34,892 bases of DNA from Borreliella garinii (GTDB lineage Bacteria > Spirochaetota > Spirochaetia > JABEVK01): assembly GCA_020720765.1 (NCBI GenBank), contig DYOB01000017.1:1-34892 (forward strand), given 5' to 3'. How positions within the stretch are numbered: position 1 is the first letter of the stretch; each line of letters opens with the position of its first letter. A model generated the notes under the pieces. It was not told where the DNA came from. It made no database searches and was given only the letters and a program-made list of their open reading frames with translations. Position numbers and translations under genes: made by a program. Positions 9,578-18,647 of this stretch are shown one piece after another.

Positions 9578-10591
9578 ATGAAAATAATGAAGGCTGCTCT
9601 TGTAGCAGCTATGGCGTTGAGTTTTTTTACTGGATGTCAGTCGGCGGCCACTGGTCCGATCCGTATTGTCTGGTACCCCAATGAATCAGGTGAAGAGCTT
9701 CTTACCGCCCGCGAAGAAATCGGTAAGATTATCACCGCTGCGACCGGCCGCGAAGTTACCCACCAGCTGACCACCGACTACGCTATCGCCATCGAATCCA
9801 TTGTCAACGACAATGCAGATTTTGCTTGGCAGGGCGCCCAGGGTTACGTTGAATCCCACGCGAAGAACGAAAAGATTCTTCCCCTTGTCGTCAACAGCGG
9901 TGAATCCGGGACCTTAAACGATGCTTTGTATTACTCCTGGTTATCAGTTCGTCTTGGTGACGAAGGCATGTACAAGACCGGCGAAGAGTATTCCATCCTT
10001 AACATCAAAGGCAAACCCTTTTCCTTCGTTTCCACCAGCTCCACTTCCGGCGGAAAAGTACCTTCTGCGGGTATCGTGAATTTTTTCAAGAAACTTCCCG
10101 AAACTGCCGCCATCACCCAGGAAGAACTTTGGGAATCCGGTCCTTTCTTCAGCAAGGTTCTTTTCGGAAGCTCACACCAGGGATCAGCCGTCAACCTTCT
10201 CAGCGGAGTCGCTGACGTAGCCGCCTTTTGTGACGCTTGTGTAGCCAACTATGTAGAATTTGTTTCCGGAACTGAAAACCGTCCCGGTGCCATCTACAAG
10301 GTAAAAGACGGAGCCGACGAGCCTTTCGATAAATACGAAGGCCAACAGTTCGTCATTATTTCCGTGACCCCCGTTCTGAACGCACCCTTTGTTTATAACA
10401 GCGCCACCATTCCCGCAGACCAGGTAAAGGCTCTTGTCGAAGCTTTCAGCTCTGACGAAGTCGCCAACAACCCCGCTGTTTTTACACCTGCCGGCGGATC
10501 TGTCAAAGGCCTTTTCAAGAAAAAAGCCAACGAAAGGTTCTTAGCAGTTGAAGATAGCTGGTTCCAGCCCATCCGGGATCTTTCAAACTAA
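9578..10591 (+). CDS. phnD: Phosphonate ABC transporter substrate-binding lipoprotein PhnD
   Basis: Signal peptide with lipobox FTGC; IRIVWYPNESGEE...; followed by phnC and two phnE. Confidence 0.9.
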   Translation: MKIMKAALVAAMALSFFTGCQSAATGPIRIVWYPNESGEELLTAREEIGKIITAATGREVTHQLTTDYAIAIESIVNDNADFAWQGAQGYVESHAKNEKILPLVVNSGESGTLNDALYYSWLSVRLGDEGMYKTGEEYSILNIKGKPFSFVSTSSTSGGKVPSAGIVNFFKKLPETAAITQEELWESGPFFSKVLFGSSHQGSAVNLLSGVADVAAFCDACVANYVEFVSGTENRPGAIYKVKDGADEPFDKYEGQQFVIISVTPVLNAPFVYNSATIPADQVKALVEAFSSDEVANNPAVFTPAGGSVKGLFKKKANERFLAVEDSWFQPIRDLSN

Positions 10592-10602
10592 GGAAGTACA
10601 AA

Positions 10603-11364
10603 GTGGCCCTCCTTCAAATCAAAAACCTGACTAAATATTATAAAGATGTTCTGGCTCTGAACGATGTCAGTTTTAAGGTAAAGGAGGGCGAATTCCTCAG
10701 TATCATCGGCCCTTCCGGCGCAGGAAAATCAACCCTCCTGCGCTGTATTAACCGCATGATAGAACCGTCTTCCGGTGAGGTTTTTTTTGAAGAAGCCGAT
10801 ATCACCAAACTCAAGAAAAATCAGATGCGCATTGTAAGATCCCATATCGGGATGATTTTTCAGCATTACAACCTTGTAACTCGTTTGACCGTCTTTGAAA
10901 ATGTCCTTCATGGCCGGCTGGGATATAAATCAACCCTGGACGGCGTCCTTGGGAACTACACAGAGAAAGAAAAAAAGATGGCCGTTGAGATCTTAGGGAA
11001 GATCGGGCTTGAAGACCAAATGTACAAGCGCTGCGATACCCTGAGCGGCGGTCAAAAACAGCGTGTTGGCATCGCCAGGGCCCTGATACAGCACCCGAAA
11101 ATTATTCTCTGCGACGAACCTATTGCAAGTCTGGACCCCAGCTCGGCTAAAATCATTATGGACCACTTGAAACGCATTTCCAAGGAAATGGGCATTACCG
11201 TACTTTGCAACCTTCACCAGGTGGACGTGGCCATGAAATATTCGGACCGCATTATCGGTGTAAACTCAGGCCAGGTGATCTTTGAAGGGGGGCCTTCGGA
11301 ACTTTCGAAAAAACTTATTTACAAAATCTATGGGACCGAGGCCGGCGACCTCATCATGGATTGA
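10603..11364 (+). CDS. phnC: Phosphonate ABC transporter ATP-binding protein PhnC
   Basis: GTG start; Walker A GPSGAGKST, LSGGQKQRVGIARALIQHPKIILCDEPIASLDP, LHQVDVAMKYSDRIIG. Confidence 0.93.
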   Translation: MALLQIKNLTKYYKDVLALNDVSFKVKEGEFLSIIGPSGAGKSTLLRCINRMIEPSSGEVFFEEADITKLKKNQMRIVRSHIGMIFQHYNLVTRLTVFENVLHGRLGYKSTLDGVLGNYTEKEKKMAVEILGKIGLEDQMYKRCDTLSGGQKQRVGIARALIQHPKIILCDEPIASLDPSSAKIIMDHLKRISKEMGITVLCNLHQVDVAMKYSDRIIGVNSGQVIFEGGPSELSKKLIYKIYGTEAGDLIMD

Positions 11365-11365
11365 T

Positions 11366-12151
11366 ATGGAAAACAATCTTTTTTTCCAGCGCAATTTGAG
11401 AATGTCCCTGTTTATCCTGTTAATGGTAGTCTTAACGGTTATCAGTGGTATTGCAACCGAATTCTCGCTCATTAAGGCGGTTCTGGCGATTCCAAAATCT
11501 TTTATCTGGATGCTGAATAATTTTATCCCCGATGAAGACGCTCTTACAAGATTGCCAAAGATTATAAACCGTCTTTTTCAGACCATTTGGGTTTCCATTA
11601 GCGCTACAGGCATAGCTGCCATTTTTGCCTTGGGTTCAGCGGTCTTAGGTTCAAAAACAACACGACCAACAAAATGGGTCTCATCAGTTTTTCGAACTAT
11701 CGCAAGTGTTTTTCGGAATATGCCCCTAGCAGTCTGGGCCATGGTCTTTCTATTCAGCTTTGGACAAAATATGTTTACCGGTTTTCTTGCCCTCTTCTTC
11801 GTCACCTATGGATTTCTGGTCCGCGTCTTTATTGAATCCATCGATGAGGCGAGTTCGGCGAGTGTTGAAGCACTCAGAGCCACAGGTGCCACGTATTTTC
11901 AAATCATCACACAAGCGGTGATTCCCCAGACCCTTCCCCAGATTATCAGCTGGATCCTCTTCGCCCTTGAAACCAATATCCGCAGTTCTACCTTGGTGGG
12001 TATTCTTACTGGAACTGGAATTGGATTTTTGTTTAATACTTTTTATAAATCTCTCAACTATAAAGCAGCCGGTCTTGTAGTGATTGCGATTGTTGCGGTA
12101 GTTCTTGTGATCGATTTCGTTTCCGACAGAATCAGGAAGATCATCCTATGA
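11366..12151 (+). CDS. phnE: Phosphonate ABC transporter permease PhnE (1)
   Basis: BPD permease EAA loop SVEALRATGATYFQIITQAVIPQTLPQIISW; ATG at 11366 just after the phnC stop. Confidence 0.9.
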   Translation: MENNLFFQRNLRMSLFILLMVVLTVISGIATEFSLIKAVLAIPKSFIWMLNNFIPDEDALTRLPKIINRLFQTIWVSISATGIAAIFALGSAVLGSKTTRPTKWVSSVFRTIASVFRNMPLAVWAMVFLFSFGQNMFTGFLALFFVTYGFLVRVFIESIDEASSASVEALRATGATYFQIITQAVIPQTLPQIISWILFALETNIRSSTLVGILTGTGIGFLFNTFYKSLNYKAAGLVVIAIVAVVLVIDFVSDRIRKIIL

Positions 12152-12993
12152 ACGCACCAGCTATATTTGATAAAAATGGAAAAATACGAGTAAGACAATT
12201 TACCCTCAACTCTTTCTTGATCAATCTGGTTTTTTGGGCTCTTATCCTGGGTTCAATCCTTGGTCTTTTTCTTATCGATTATGAAGGTAAAGACCTATTT
12301 GCCGCTACTATTAAAGCTCTGGATGACTTTAAGGTTATGTTTGGCAATCCCCAAGTGGGCGGAGACGGGAGTATTCTAAGTTTTCTACGAAACCTGCGTG
12401 ACGTTGGTATCACCCTGGCCCTCGCTTTTCTTACCACGCTTATTGGCGGAATTATCGCGCTTGGCCTTGGCCTTCTAGCTGCTAAAAACCTTTCAAGCAA
12501 ACTTCAATCGACTCTGATCAAGCAGTTTGTCGCTTTTATACGTGCGGTCCCAACCGAACTCTGGGTTTTTATCTTTGCCATTGGTGCTGGTCTAGGAAGT
12601 GTCGCAGCTGTCGTGGGTATGACATTCCACACCATAGGGCATCTTATTAAGTCCTACTCCGAGGCTTTCGAAGAAATCGACGAGGGCGTTATCGAAGCCT
12701 TAAAAGCCAGCGGAGCCAACTGGCTTCAAATAGTTTTTCAGGCGGTTCTGCCTTCTAGTCTCACGTATATTTTATCCTGGACCTTCGTGCGTTTTGAAAT
12801 CAATTTCGTTATAGCGGTTGCCATGGGTGCTGCAGCTGGTGCCGGTGGAATAGGGTTTGAACTTTCTCAGTCGGCATATTATTACGCCAACATGAAACGC
12901 GTGGGTGCTGTAGCGCTTCTTATCCTGGCAGTCACAGCAATATTGGAAACCATTGCGGTTAAGCTTAAAGAAAAATTTCATCTTCAAGGATAA
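12148..12993 (+). CDS. phnE: Phosphonate ABC transporter permease PhnE (2)
   Basis: EAA loop VIEALKASGANWLQIVFQAVLPSSLTYILSW, multi-TM; ATGA overlap with the previous permease. Confidence 0.9.
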   Translation: MNAPAIFDKNGKIRVRQFTLNSFLINLVFWALILGSILGLFLIDYEGKDLFAATIKALDDFKVMFGNPQVGGDGSILSFLRNLRDVGITLALAFLTTLIGGIIALGLGLLAAKNLSSKLQSTLIKQFVAFIRAVPTELWVFIFAIGAGLGSVAAVVGMTFHTIGHLIKSYSEAFEEIDEGVIEALKASGANWLQIVFQAVLPSSLTYILSWTFVRFEINFVIAVAMGAAAGAGGIGFELSQSAYYYANMKRVGAVALLILAVTAILETIAVKLKEKFHLQG

Positions 12994-13557
12994 GTGGTGG
13001 AAGATATAGTTCGGCTTATCGTTATCTCTTCCCCAGATGAAAAAGCAGTAAAACCCTTATTAAAAGTTAGAAAAGAACTCAACGTTGCATTTGGATGCAG
13101 TGCTGCCCTGAGCTACCCCATTCATGTGACCCTCAGAACTGGTTTCCTCGTGCCCAGGTTTCAACTTGATACCTTTTTTCAAGATTGGGAATTTTATCTC
13201 AAAAATTCGCACGGACCTACGATTGAAACAGAAGGTGTAGTTTCAGGGGAATACTCGTCCGAGGGCAGGTTGAAAGGATTTGTAGGACTTTCTGTTTTTC
13301 TTTCAAAAGAACTTAAAGATTTCCACATTTTTTTATTGGGTAAATCCGAGTTTCAAAAAGGTCCCCAACCCGCCTTCCACCCTCATGTGACCCTATTATT
13401 TGATGATTTTCCCCCGGAAAAAATAGCCCATGCCCTCGAATGGCTGGAAGAATGGCAAGAATCCTGGAAGAGACCCTGGGTCTGGAGAACTGATACTGTG
13501 GGAATGTACGTTCACGAAAACGGCTTCTGGGTTCCTAAAAAGGTGTGCCCTGTTTAA
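12994..13557 (+). CDS. 2H phosphoesterase / 2'-5' RNA ligase-like protein
   Basis: Two HxT motifs, HVTLRTG and HVTLLFD, about 90 residues apart; GTG start directly after the phnE stop. Confidence 0.75.
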   Translation: MVEDIVRLIVISSPDEKAVKPLLKVRKELNVAFGCSAALSYPIHVTLRTGFLVPRFQLDTFFQDWEFYLKNSHGPTIETEGVVSGEYSSEGRLKGFVGLSVFLSKELKDFHIFLLGKSEFQKGPQPAFHPHVTLLFDDFPPEKIAHALEWLEEWQESWKRPWVWRTDTVGMYVHENGFWVPKKVCPV

Positions 13558-13559
13558 GA

Positions 13560-14006
13560 CTAGGCTTGGGGAAGTTCGGGCAATTCGGACTGGAAGCCTT
13601 TCCATTTGCTGAAAAAATAGTCTTCCACGGCAGAGTCCTTATAAGGCCTCCCTTGGAAGGTGTGTTTACACCCCATGTAAGCTCCGCATTCGTAGGGTTT
13701 GGCGTCCTGAATGGAACAACGGCCATCCTCAGTGAGAAAAATACAACGTCCGCTTTCGTTCTCGTGGTGGTCTCGAGCCTTATGGCCCGGTTTTGTCACC
13801 GGTCTCTGACTTTTTAGTTTAGCTGGCGCTGGCACCCAGATGGTACGTCCCCTCACCTTTAGATGCTTGAGGATAAGGTATTTTTTATAGAGTTCCTCTT
13901 GGGATATTTGGAAGAAGGCGGCTAACCGGCTAGTTTGGCCGGGGAGAAACCGGCCGGGGTCGTGAAGACACGCACTCTGGCATTCAACGCACGTACAAGA
14001 TTCCAT
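13560..14006 (-). CDS. YkgJ-family cysteine-cluster protein
   Basis: Cysteine pattern CTCVECQSACL...GRCIFLTEDGRCSIQDAKPYECGAYMGC. Confidence 0.8.
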   Translation of the reverse strand: MESCTCVECQSACLHDPGRFLPGQTSRLAAFFQISQEELYKKYLILKHLKVRGRTIWVPAPAKLKSQRPVTKPGHKARDHHENESGRCIFLTEDGRCSIQDAKPYECGAYMGCKHTFQGRPYKDSAVEDYFFSKWKGFQSELPELPQA

Positions 14007-14066
14007 ACCTAAACATAACCATCAGGAGGCTGTATGGCTATCATTATCCTATGGTATAGTTCCTAA

Positions 14067-14624
14067 ATGAATGACAAGTCCTCACTCAGAAAGCAATTTA
14101 TAAATCTGCTTAAATCCAAGACTCATAATGAAATGAAACTTGCTGCAGAACATGCAGTCCAACGATTTCTTGAAAAACATGAGTTAAAGGGAAACTTGCT
14201 TATCTATAAAGCAATGAAGATTGAAATACCACTCGATAATGAACTTCAAACGCTGTCTGGAAACCAAGTCCGTCTTTACTATCCGAGGTGCGTCGATGGA
14301 AATATTCGATTTTATCTAAACTCTAAGGACCAATTTTCCCTGGATGAAGAATGTATTCAAGCTCCACCGCTAGATTCGGAACAGTGGAACGGCCAAGTGG
14401 GCTTTCTCTTAATCCCCGCTTTAGCGTGTGATCTTCATGGTTACCGTCTAGGTCATGGAGGTGGCTATTACGATAGGTTTCTCGATCAACCCGAGGTCCG
14501 CGTCCTTACAAAAATCCTTGTTGCCTTGGAAGACCAAGTGGTGGAATCCCTGCCCCGTGACCCTTGGGACAGACCTGCTCAAGCCATCCTCACCCCTGAG
14601 CGCTTCTTTAAAATTCCTATTTGA
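14067..14624 (+). CDS. 5-formyltetrahydrofolate cyclo-ligase
   Basis: LLIPALACDLHGYRLGHGGGYYDRFL motif; N-terminal LRKQFINLL. Confidence 0.92.
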   Translation: MNDKSSLRKQFINLLKSKTHNEMKLAAEHAVQRFLEKHELKGNLLIYKAMKIEIPLDNELQTLSGNQVRLYYPRCVDGNIRFYLNSKDQFSLDEECIQAPPLDSEQWNGQVGFLLIPALACDLHGYRLGHGGGYYDRFLDQPEVRVLTKILVALEDQVVESLPRDPWDRPAQAILTPERFFKIPI

Positions 14625-14660
14625 GTTGATTTTCCACGCTTAGTCGAGTATCATAGGCTT

Positions 14661-15245
14661 ATGGGTGAAATTAAAGCAGCATGGGAATTGGCAATGGAAA
14701 GGTCCGAAGGCCTGAGTGTCGATAAAGAAGAAATTAAAAAGAAAGAACTCTTTCAAAAGGGCCGCGCACTGGGTTTAAAATCCTTGGATAATGATTTGGA
14801 ATGGCTTAAATCAGAAATCACTGTTCTGAATTCTTATTCCTCACCTGAAAAGGCTTCCTTCCTCCAAGGTTGTGTCGAAGCCTTACTTTCAAATTATCAG
14901 CTTCTCTTATCCACCCAGGTTCAACCGTCTCAAAAGATCCCGGAGATATTTAAAACACTTACTGGAAAGGATGCAGAAAAGTCTTTTTCCCAACTCACCC
15001 AGGTGGTAACCCAGTTTACAGAAGAGCTCGAAAGGCTCCGCGAAGCCATTCTCAAACAGATGGGACCGAGGCTTCAACAGCGCGCCGAACAGGTTGCCCG
15101 GCAGCAAGGTGTCCCACTCCAGTACGCTATGGAAAGGGATCCAGAATACCTTAAAGTGTTTAATCAGAATCTTGAGATGATCCGCTCCCAATACTCAGAT
15201 TATCTCGAAAAAATCAAGGTTGAAGTCCGGAGTTTTGTGGTTTAG
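14661..15245 (+). CDS. Conserved-looking coiled protein of unknown function
   Basis: Intact 194-aa ORF with own promoter-like element; no family recognised. Confidence 0.65.
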   Translation: MGEIKAAWELAMERSEGLSVDKEEIKKKELFQKGRALGLKSLDNDLEWLKSEITVLNSYSSPEKASFLQGCVEALLSNYQLLLSTQVQPSQKIPEIFKTLTGKDAEKSFSQLTQVVTQFTEELERLREAILKQMGPRLQQRAEQVARQQGVPLQYAMERDPEYLKVFNQNLEMIRSQYSDYLEKIKVEVRSFVV

Positions 15246-15299
15246 AGCAATATTTCCTGTTTACTCGACTTTTCTAGTCGGATATGTTAGTCTAAAGGC

Positions 15300-18200
15300 A
15301 TGAGCAACTCCCCAAGTATAGATAAATTGAAAGAACTTTATCAAGTGATGCGTCAGGCTCGAGAAGCGGATCTTATCGAACAGGAATACACAGGAAGAGG
15401 CGAGGCTTTCTTCCACGTCAGCGGCGCAGGACACGAAGCCAGTGCGGCCCTGAATTCATTTCTCGGCCCCCAAGACTGGCTCCATGTACATTATAGGGAC
15501 AAAGCCCTGATGATGGCACGGGGAATCCCTCCAAGTCAATTTTTTTTAGCACTGTTTAACAAAGACGGGTCCCACAGCAGGGGCCGTCAAATGAACGCCC
15601 ACATGAGTTCACCCGAACTTAAAATCATGAGCTTAACGGGTCCGGTAGGGAATAATGCCCTCCATGCGGTCGGAGCAGCGAATGCAATAAAAGATAACCT
15701 CGGGAAACCCATCGTCGTTTGCTCTCTCGGTGACGGCATGACTCAACAAGGTGAAGTCCTCGAAGGCGTGGCCCACGCAGTGAGGGCAACCCTTCCTGTC
15801 CTCTTTCTCATTCAGGATAACCAGTTTGCGATTTCCACAACTACCGCCGGGAAAACATTCTATGACAGACCAGAGGGTCAGGCTAAAGAATTCTACGGAA
15901 TCCCTATCCGACGGGTAGACGGAAGAGACCCGATAGTGGCATGGAATGAATTTGAAAGTACTGTCGCAGATATAAGGGCGACAAGAAAACCTGCAATTTT
16001 AGTCTTCTATGTCGATAGGCTCGACAGCCATACGAACGCCGATGACCACCGTGTTTATAGGCCCGAGGAAGAACTTACTGCTCTCCGCTTAAAGAGCGAC
16101 CCCATATTAAGGCTTCAAAAGCATATGGAGGGTCTGGGTGTTCCTTCAGACTATTTTGATAAAACAACCGAATCTTTACGTACCGAACTCCGCCTGGAAG
16201 CCAAGAAGGCCCAGCGTAGCACCGAGCCGAGTGCGACCCATACAGCATTAAAACCCTTAGATGCCAGATTCTTTGACCCGAGCCAGGAGTATAGGGGCAA
16301 CCCGCTTCCCGATGCTGAGAAGCTGAATATGCTGGAGGCCATCAGGGAAACTCTAAAAAAACGAATGAAGAAGGACGAAAGGGTAACCCTTTTCGGCGAA
16401 GACCTAGAAGACCCTAAGGGCGATGTTTTTGGTATAACAAAAGGTTTGAGTACAGCTTACCCAGGACGTGTCAATAACTCCCCACTCGCAGAAGCAAGTA
16501 TTATCGGTTTGAGTATAGGTGAGGCAATGGCTGGAAGACGTCCCGTCGCCTTCCTCCAGTTTGCCGATTTCCTTCCCATAGCTTATAACCAGATAGTCAG
16601 CGAACTCGCCAGCATGTTCTGGAGAACCGACGGGGGCTGGCAGGTTCCGGTTATCGTGATGATCACCTGCGGAGGATACCGCCCCGGTTTGGGCCCCTTT
16701 CACGCTTCGAGTTACGAGGCTCTAGCCGTCCATACACCGGGTGTTGATGTGATGATGCCATCCACTGCGGGTGACGCAGCGGGACTGCTCAACACCGCGT
16801 TTGAAAGCGGACGCCCTACCCTTTTCTTCTATCCGAAAAACTGTCTGAACGACCCGGCACAAGCGACAAGCATGGATGTTGAAAAGCATTTTATACCCTT
16901 AGGAATAGCAAGAAAGGTAAGAGCAGGCCGGGATATCACGATGGTAGCCTGGGGAAATACGGTTTCCTTATGCCGGAAAGCCGCGGATCTTCTAGCGACA
17001 GCAGGTGTAGAGGCTGAAATACTTGACCTGCGAACCCTTCTACCTTGGGACCGTAAACAAGTTCTGAATTCCGTTGAAAAAACACGGCGTATGGTTGTTG
17101 TCCACGAGGACAACAAGAGTTCGGGTTTGGGTGCAGAAGTAATGGCGGAAATTCTCGAGTATTCTTCTTTTCCCATCCAGGCGAAAAGAGTGGTCAGGGA
17201 CGATACCTTCGTACCATGTAACTATGCAAATCAACTCGAAGTTCTTCCCGGTTATAAACGAATCGTAGATACTTGTGTGGAAATGTTATCGGGTACAATC
17301 ACATGGAGACTGGACGCAGCGCCAGTAGCGGGAACCTTCCTCGTACCCGCCATCGGGTCCAGTCCTTCCGATGAAAGCATCACAGTAGTCAAGTGGAATA
17401 TTTCCAAGGGAGCTTCGATAGAAGAAGGACAACTGATAGCCGAACTCGAAGCAGATAAGGCAGCCCTTGATCTCAGATCACCAGTTGGCGGCTTGGTCGA
17501 GGAAATATTAGTCCCCGAAGGCGACACAGTGGGCGTCGGTGCAAGTTTACTCATGGTAAGGTTAGCTGGGGACGATGTGGTCATCAAACCCATCACCCGT
17601 GAAGAACCGGGTACTCCCATTATCACCGGGATCAATCTCAAACCCACAAATCAAAAATCAGAATTGGCCGGAACTACACCCGGTCTTCCAAGGCTCGCTC
17701 AGGTGGCGGTGAAAAAAGGTTCAAGGATCATGACCAACGAGGCCATAAGCCAGCTCTGCCCAGCCTGGGGAGCCGACGAAATACTTAAACGTGTAGGAAT
17801 AGAAACAAGACCATGGGTTGCCGAAGGTGAAAATGCACTAACCCTATCCGTAGCGGCTGTTAAAGATTTATTGAATAAAACCCATATTTTACCTCAGCAT
17901 TTAGATATGATTATATGTGCGACTGGGACCCCCTTACATACAAGCCCAAGTCTTGCTGCCATGGTTCAAAACCAGCTTTCGCTAGAATATGGTGCACTCG
18001 AAATGACCTGTTTCGACTTCAGCGCAGCGTGTTCAGGTTATATCTACGGTCTTCAGATAGCCCATGATTTTTTAGCACAAAAGCCGGACGGTAAGATACT
18101 CCTTATTACAACTGAGGTTCTCAGCCCCAGGATCGATGTCAACGACACAGGGACGGCCCCAATCTTCTCTGATGCCTCAACAGCAAGCCTTCTTGTGGGA

Positions 18201-18647
18201 CCCCAGGTTACCGAGTTTGAGGGAGGCTTTACCTTCCGACGGCCTGTTATGGGGGCAAAAGGCGAAGACGGAAATTACCTCAAAGTCCCGGTCAGTACCC
18301 AGGAATTTATTGTGATGGATGGGCCCAAAGTTTACCTCGAAGCAGTCGAAGCCATGACCAAGATGACTAAAGACGCCCTTGTCGAGGCTCATCTGAATAC
18401 GGACGACCTTGACCTTGTTATTCCGCACCAGGCCAACCAGAGGATTATCAACGCTGTAAGGCAAAAACTCAAACTTCCAGATGAGAAAATCTTCAGCAAT
18501 ATCCGTCACAATGGAAATAGTTCAAGCTGTACCATCCCGATAGGTATTCTCGATGTTTGGAAAGATATCAAACCGCGATCCCGCGTGGCTCTCGTTGCTT
18601 TTGGCGGTGGATTTACCTACGGCGCTGTCATCATGGATCATGTATGA
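15300..18647 (+). CDS. Fusion protein: 2-oxoacid dehydrogenase E1 alpha + E1 beta + lipoyl domain + 3-oxoacyl-ACP synthase III
   Basis: TPP motif GDGMTQQGEV...QDNQFAIST (E1alpha); E1beta segment RVTLFGEDLEDPKGDVFGITKGL...RVNNSPLAEASIIGLSIGEAMAGRRPVAFLQFADF; lipoyl motif ELEADKAALDLRSPVGG (Lys720); KASIII active-site Cys911 (SAACSGYIYGLQ), His1043 (IPHQANQRI), Asn1073 (NGNSSS). Confidence 0.9.
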   Translation: MSNSPSIDKLKELYQVMRQAREADLIEQEYTGRGEAFFHVSGAGHEASAALNSFLGPQDWLHVHYRDKALMMARGIPPSQFFLALFNKDGSHSRGRQMNAHMSSPELKIMSLTGPVGNNALHAVGAANAIKDNLGKPIVVCSLGDGMTQQGEVLEGVAHAVRATLPVLFLIQDNQFAISTTTAGKTFYDRPEGQAKEFYGIPIRRVDGRDPIVAWNEFESTVADIRATRKPAILVFYVDRLDSHTNADDHRVYRPEEELTALRLKSDPILRLQKHMEGLGVPSDYFDKTTESLRTELRLEAKKAQRSTEPSATHTALKPLDARFFDPSQEYRGNPLPDAEKLNMLEAIRETLKKRMKKDERVTLFGEDLEDPKGDVFGITKGLSTAYPGRVNNSPLAEASIIGLSIGEAMAGRRPVAFLQFADFLPIAYNQIVSELASMFWRTDGGWQVPVIVMITCGGYRPGLGPFHASSYEALAVHTPGVDVMMPSTAGDAAGLLNTAFESGRPTLFFYPKNCLNDPAQATSMDVEKHFIPLGIARKVRAGRDITMVAWGNTVSLCRKAADLLATAGVEAEILDLRTLLPWDRKQVLNSVEKTRRMVVVHEDNKSSGLGAEVMAEILEYSSFPIQAKRVVRDDTFVPCNYANQLEVLPGYKRIVDTCVEMLSGTITWRLDAAPVAGTFLVPAIGSSPSDESITVVKWNISKGASIEEGQLIAELEADKAALDLRSPVGGLVEEILVPEGDTVGVGASLLMVRLAGDDVVIKPITREEPGTPIITGINLKPTNQKSELAGTTPGLPRLAQVAVKKGSRIMTNEAISQLCPAWGADEILKRVGIETRPWVAEGENALTLSVAAVKDLLNKTHILPQHLDMIICATGTPLHTSPSLAAMVQNQLSLEYGALEMTCFDFSAACSGYIYGLQIAHDFLAQKPDGKILLITTEVLSPRIDVNDTGTAPIFSDASTASLLVGPQVTEFEGGFTFRRPVMGAKGEDGNYLKVPVSTQEFIVMDGPKVYLEAVEAMTKMTKDALVEAHLNTDDLDLVIPHQANQRIINAVRQKLKLPDEKIFSNIRHNGNSSSCTIPIGILDVWKDIKPRSRVALVAFGGGFTYGAVIMDHV

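Noticed and set aside
13430-13817. Plus-strand ORFs at 13430-13612 and 13545-13817
   Set aside because: They lie out of frame over the 2H gene and antisense to the YkgJ-like gene, which is better supported by its cysteine pattern.
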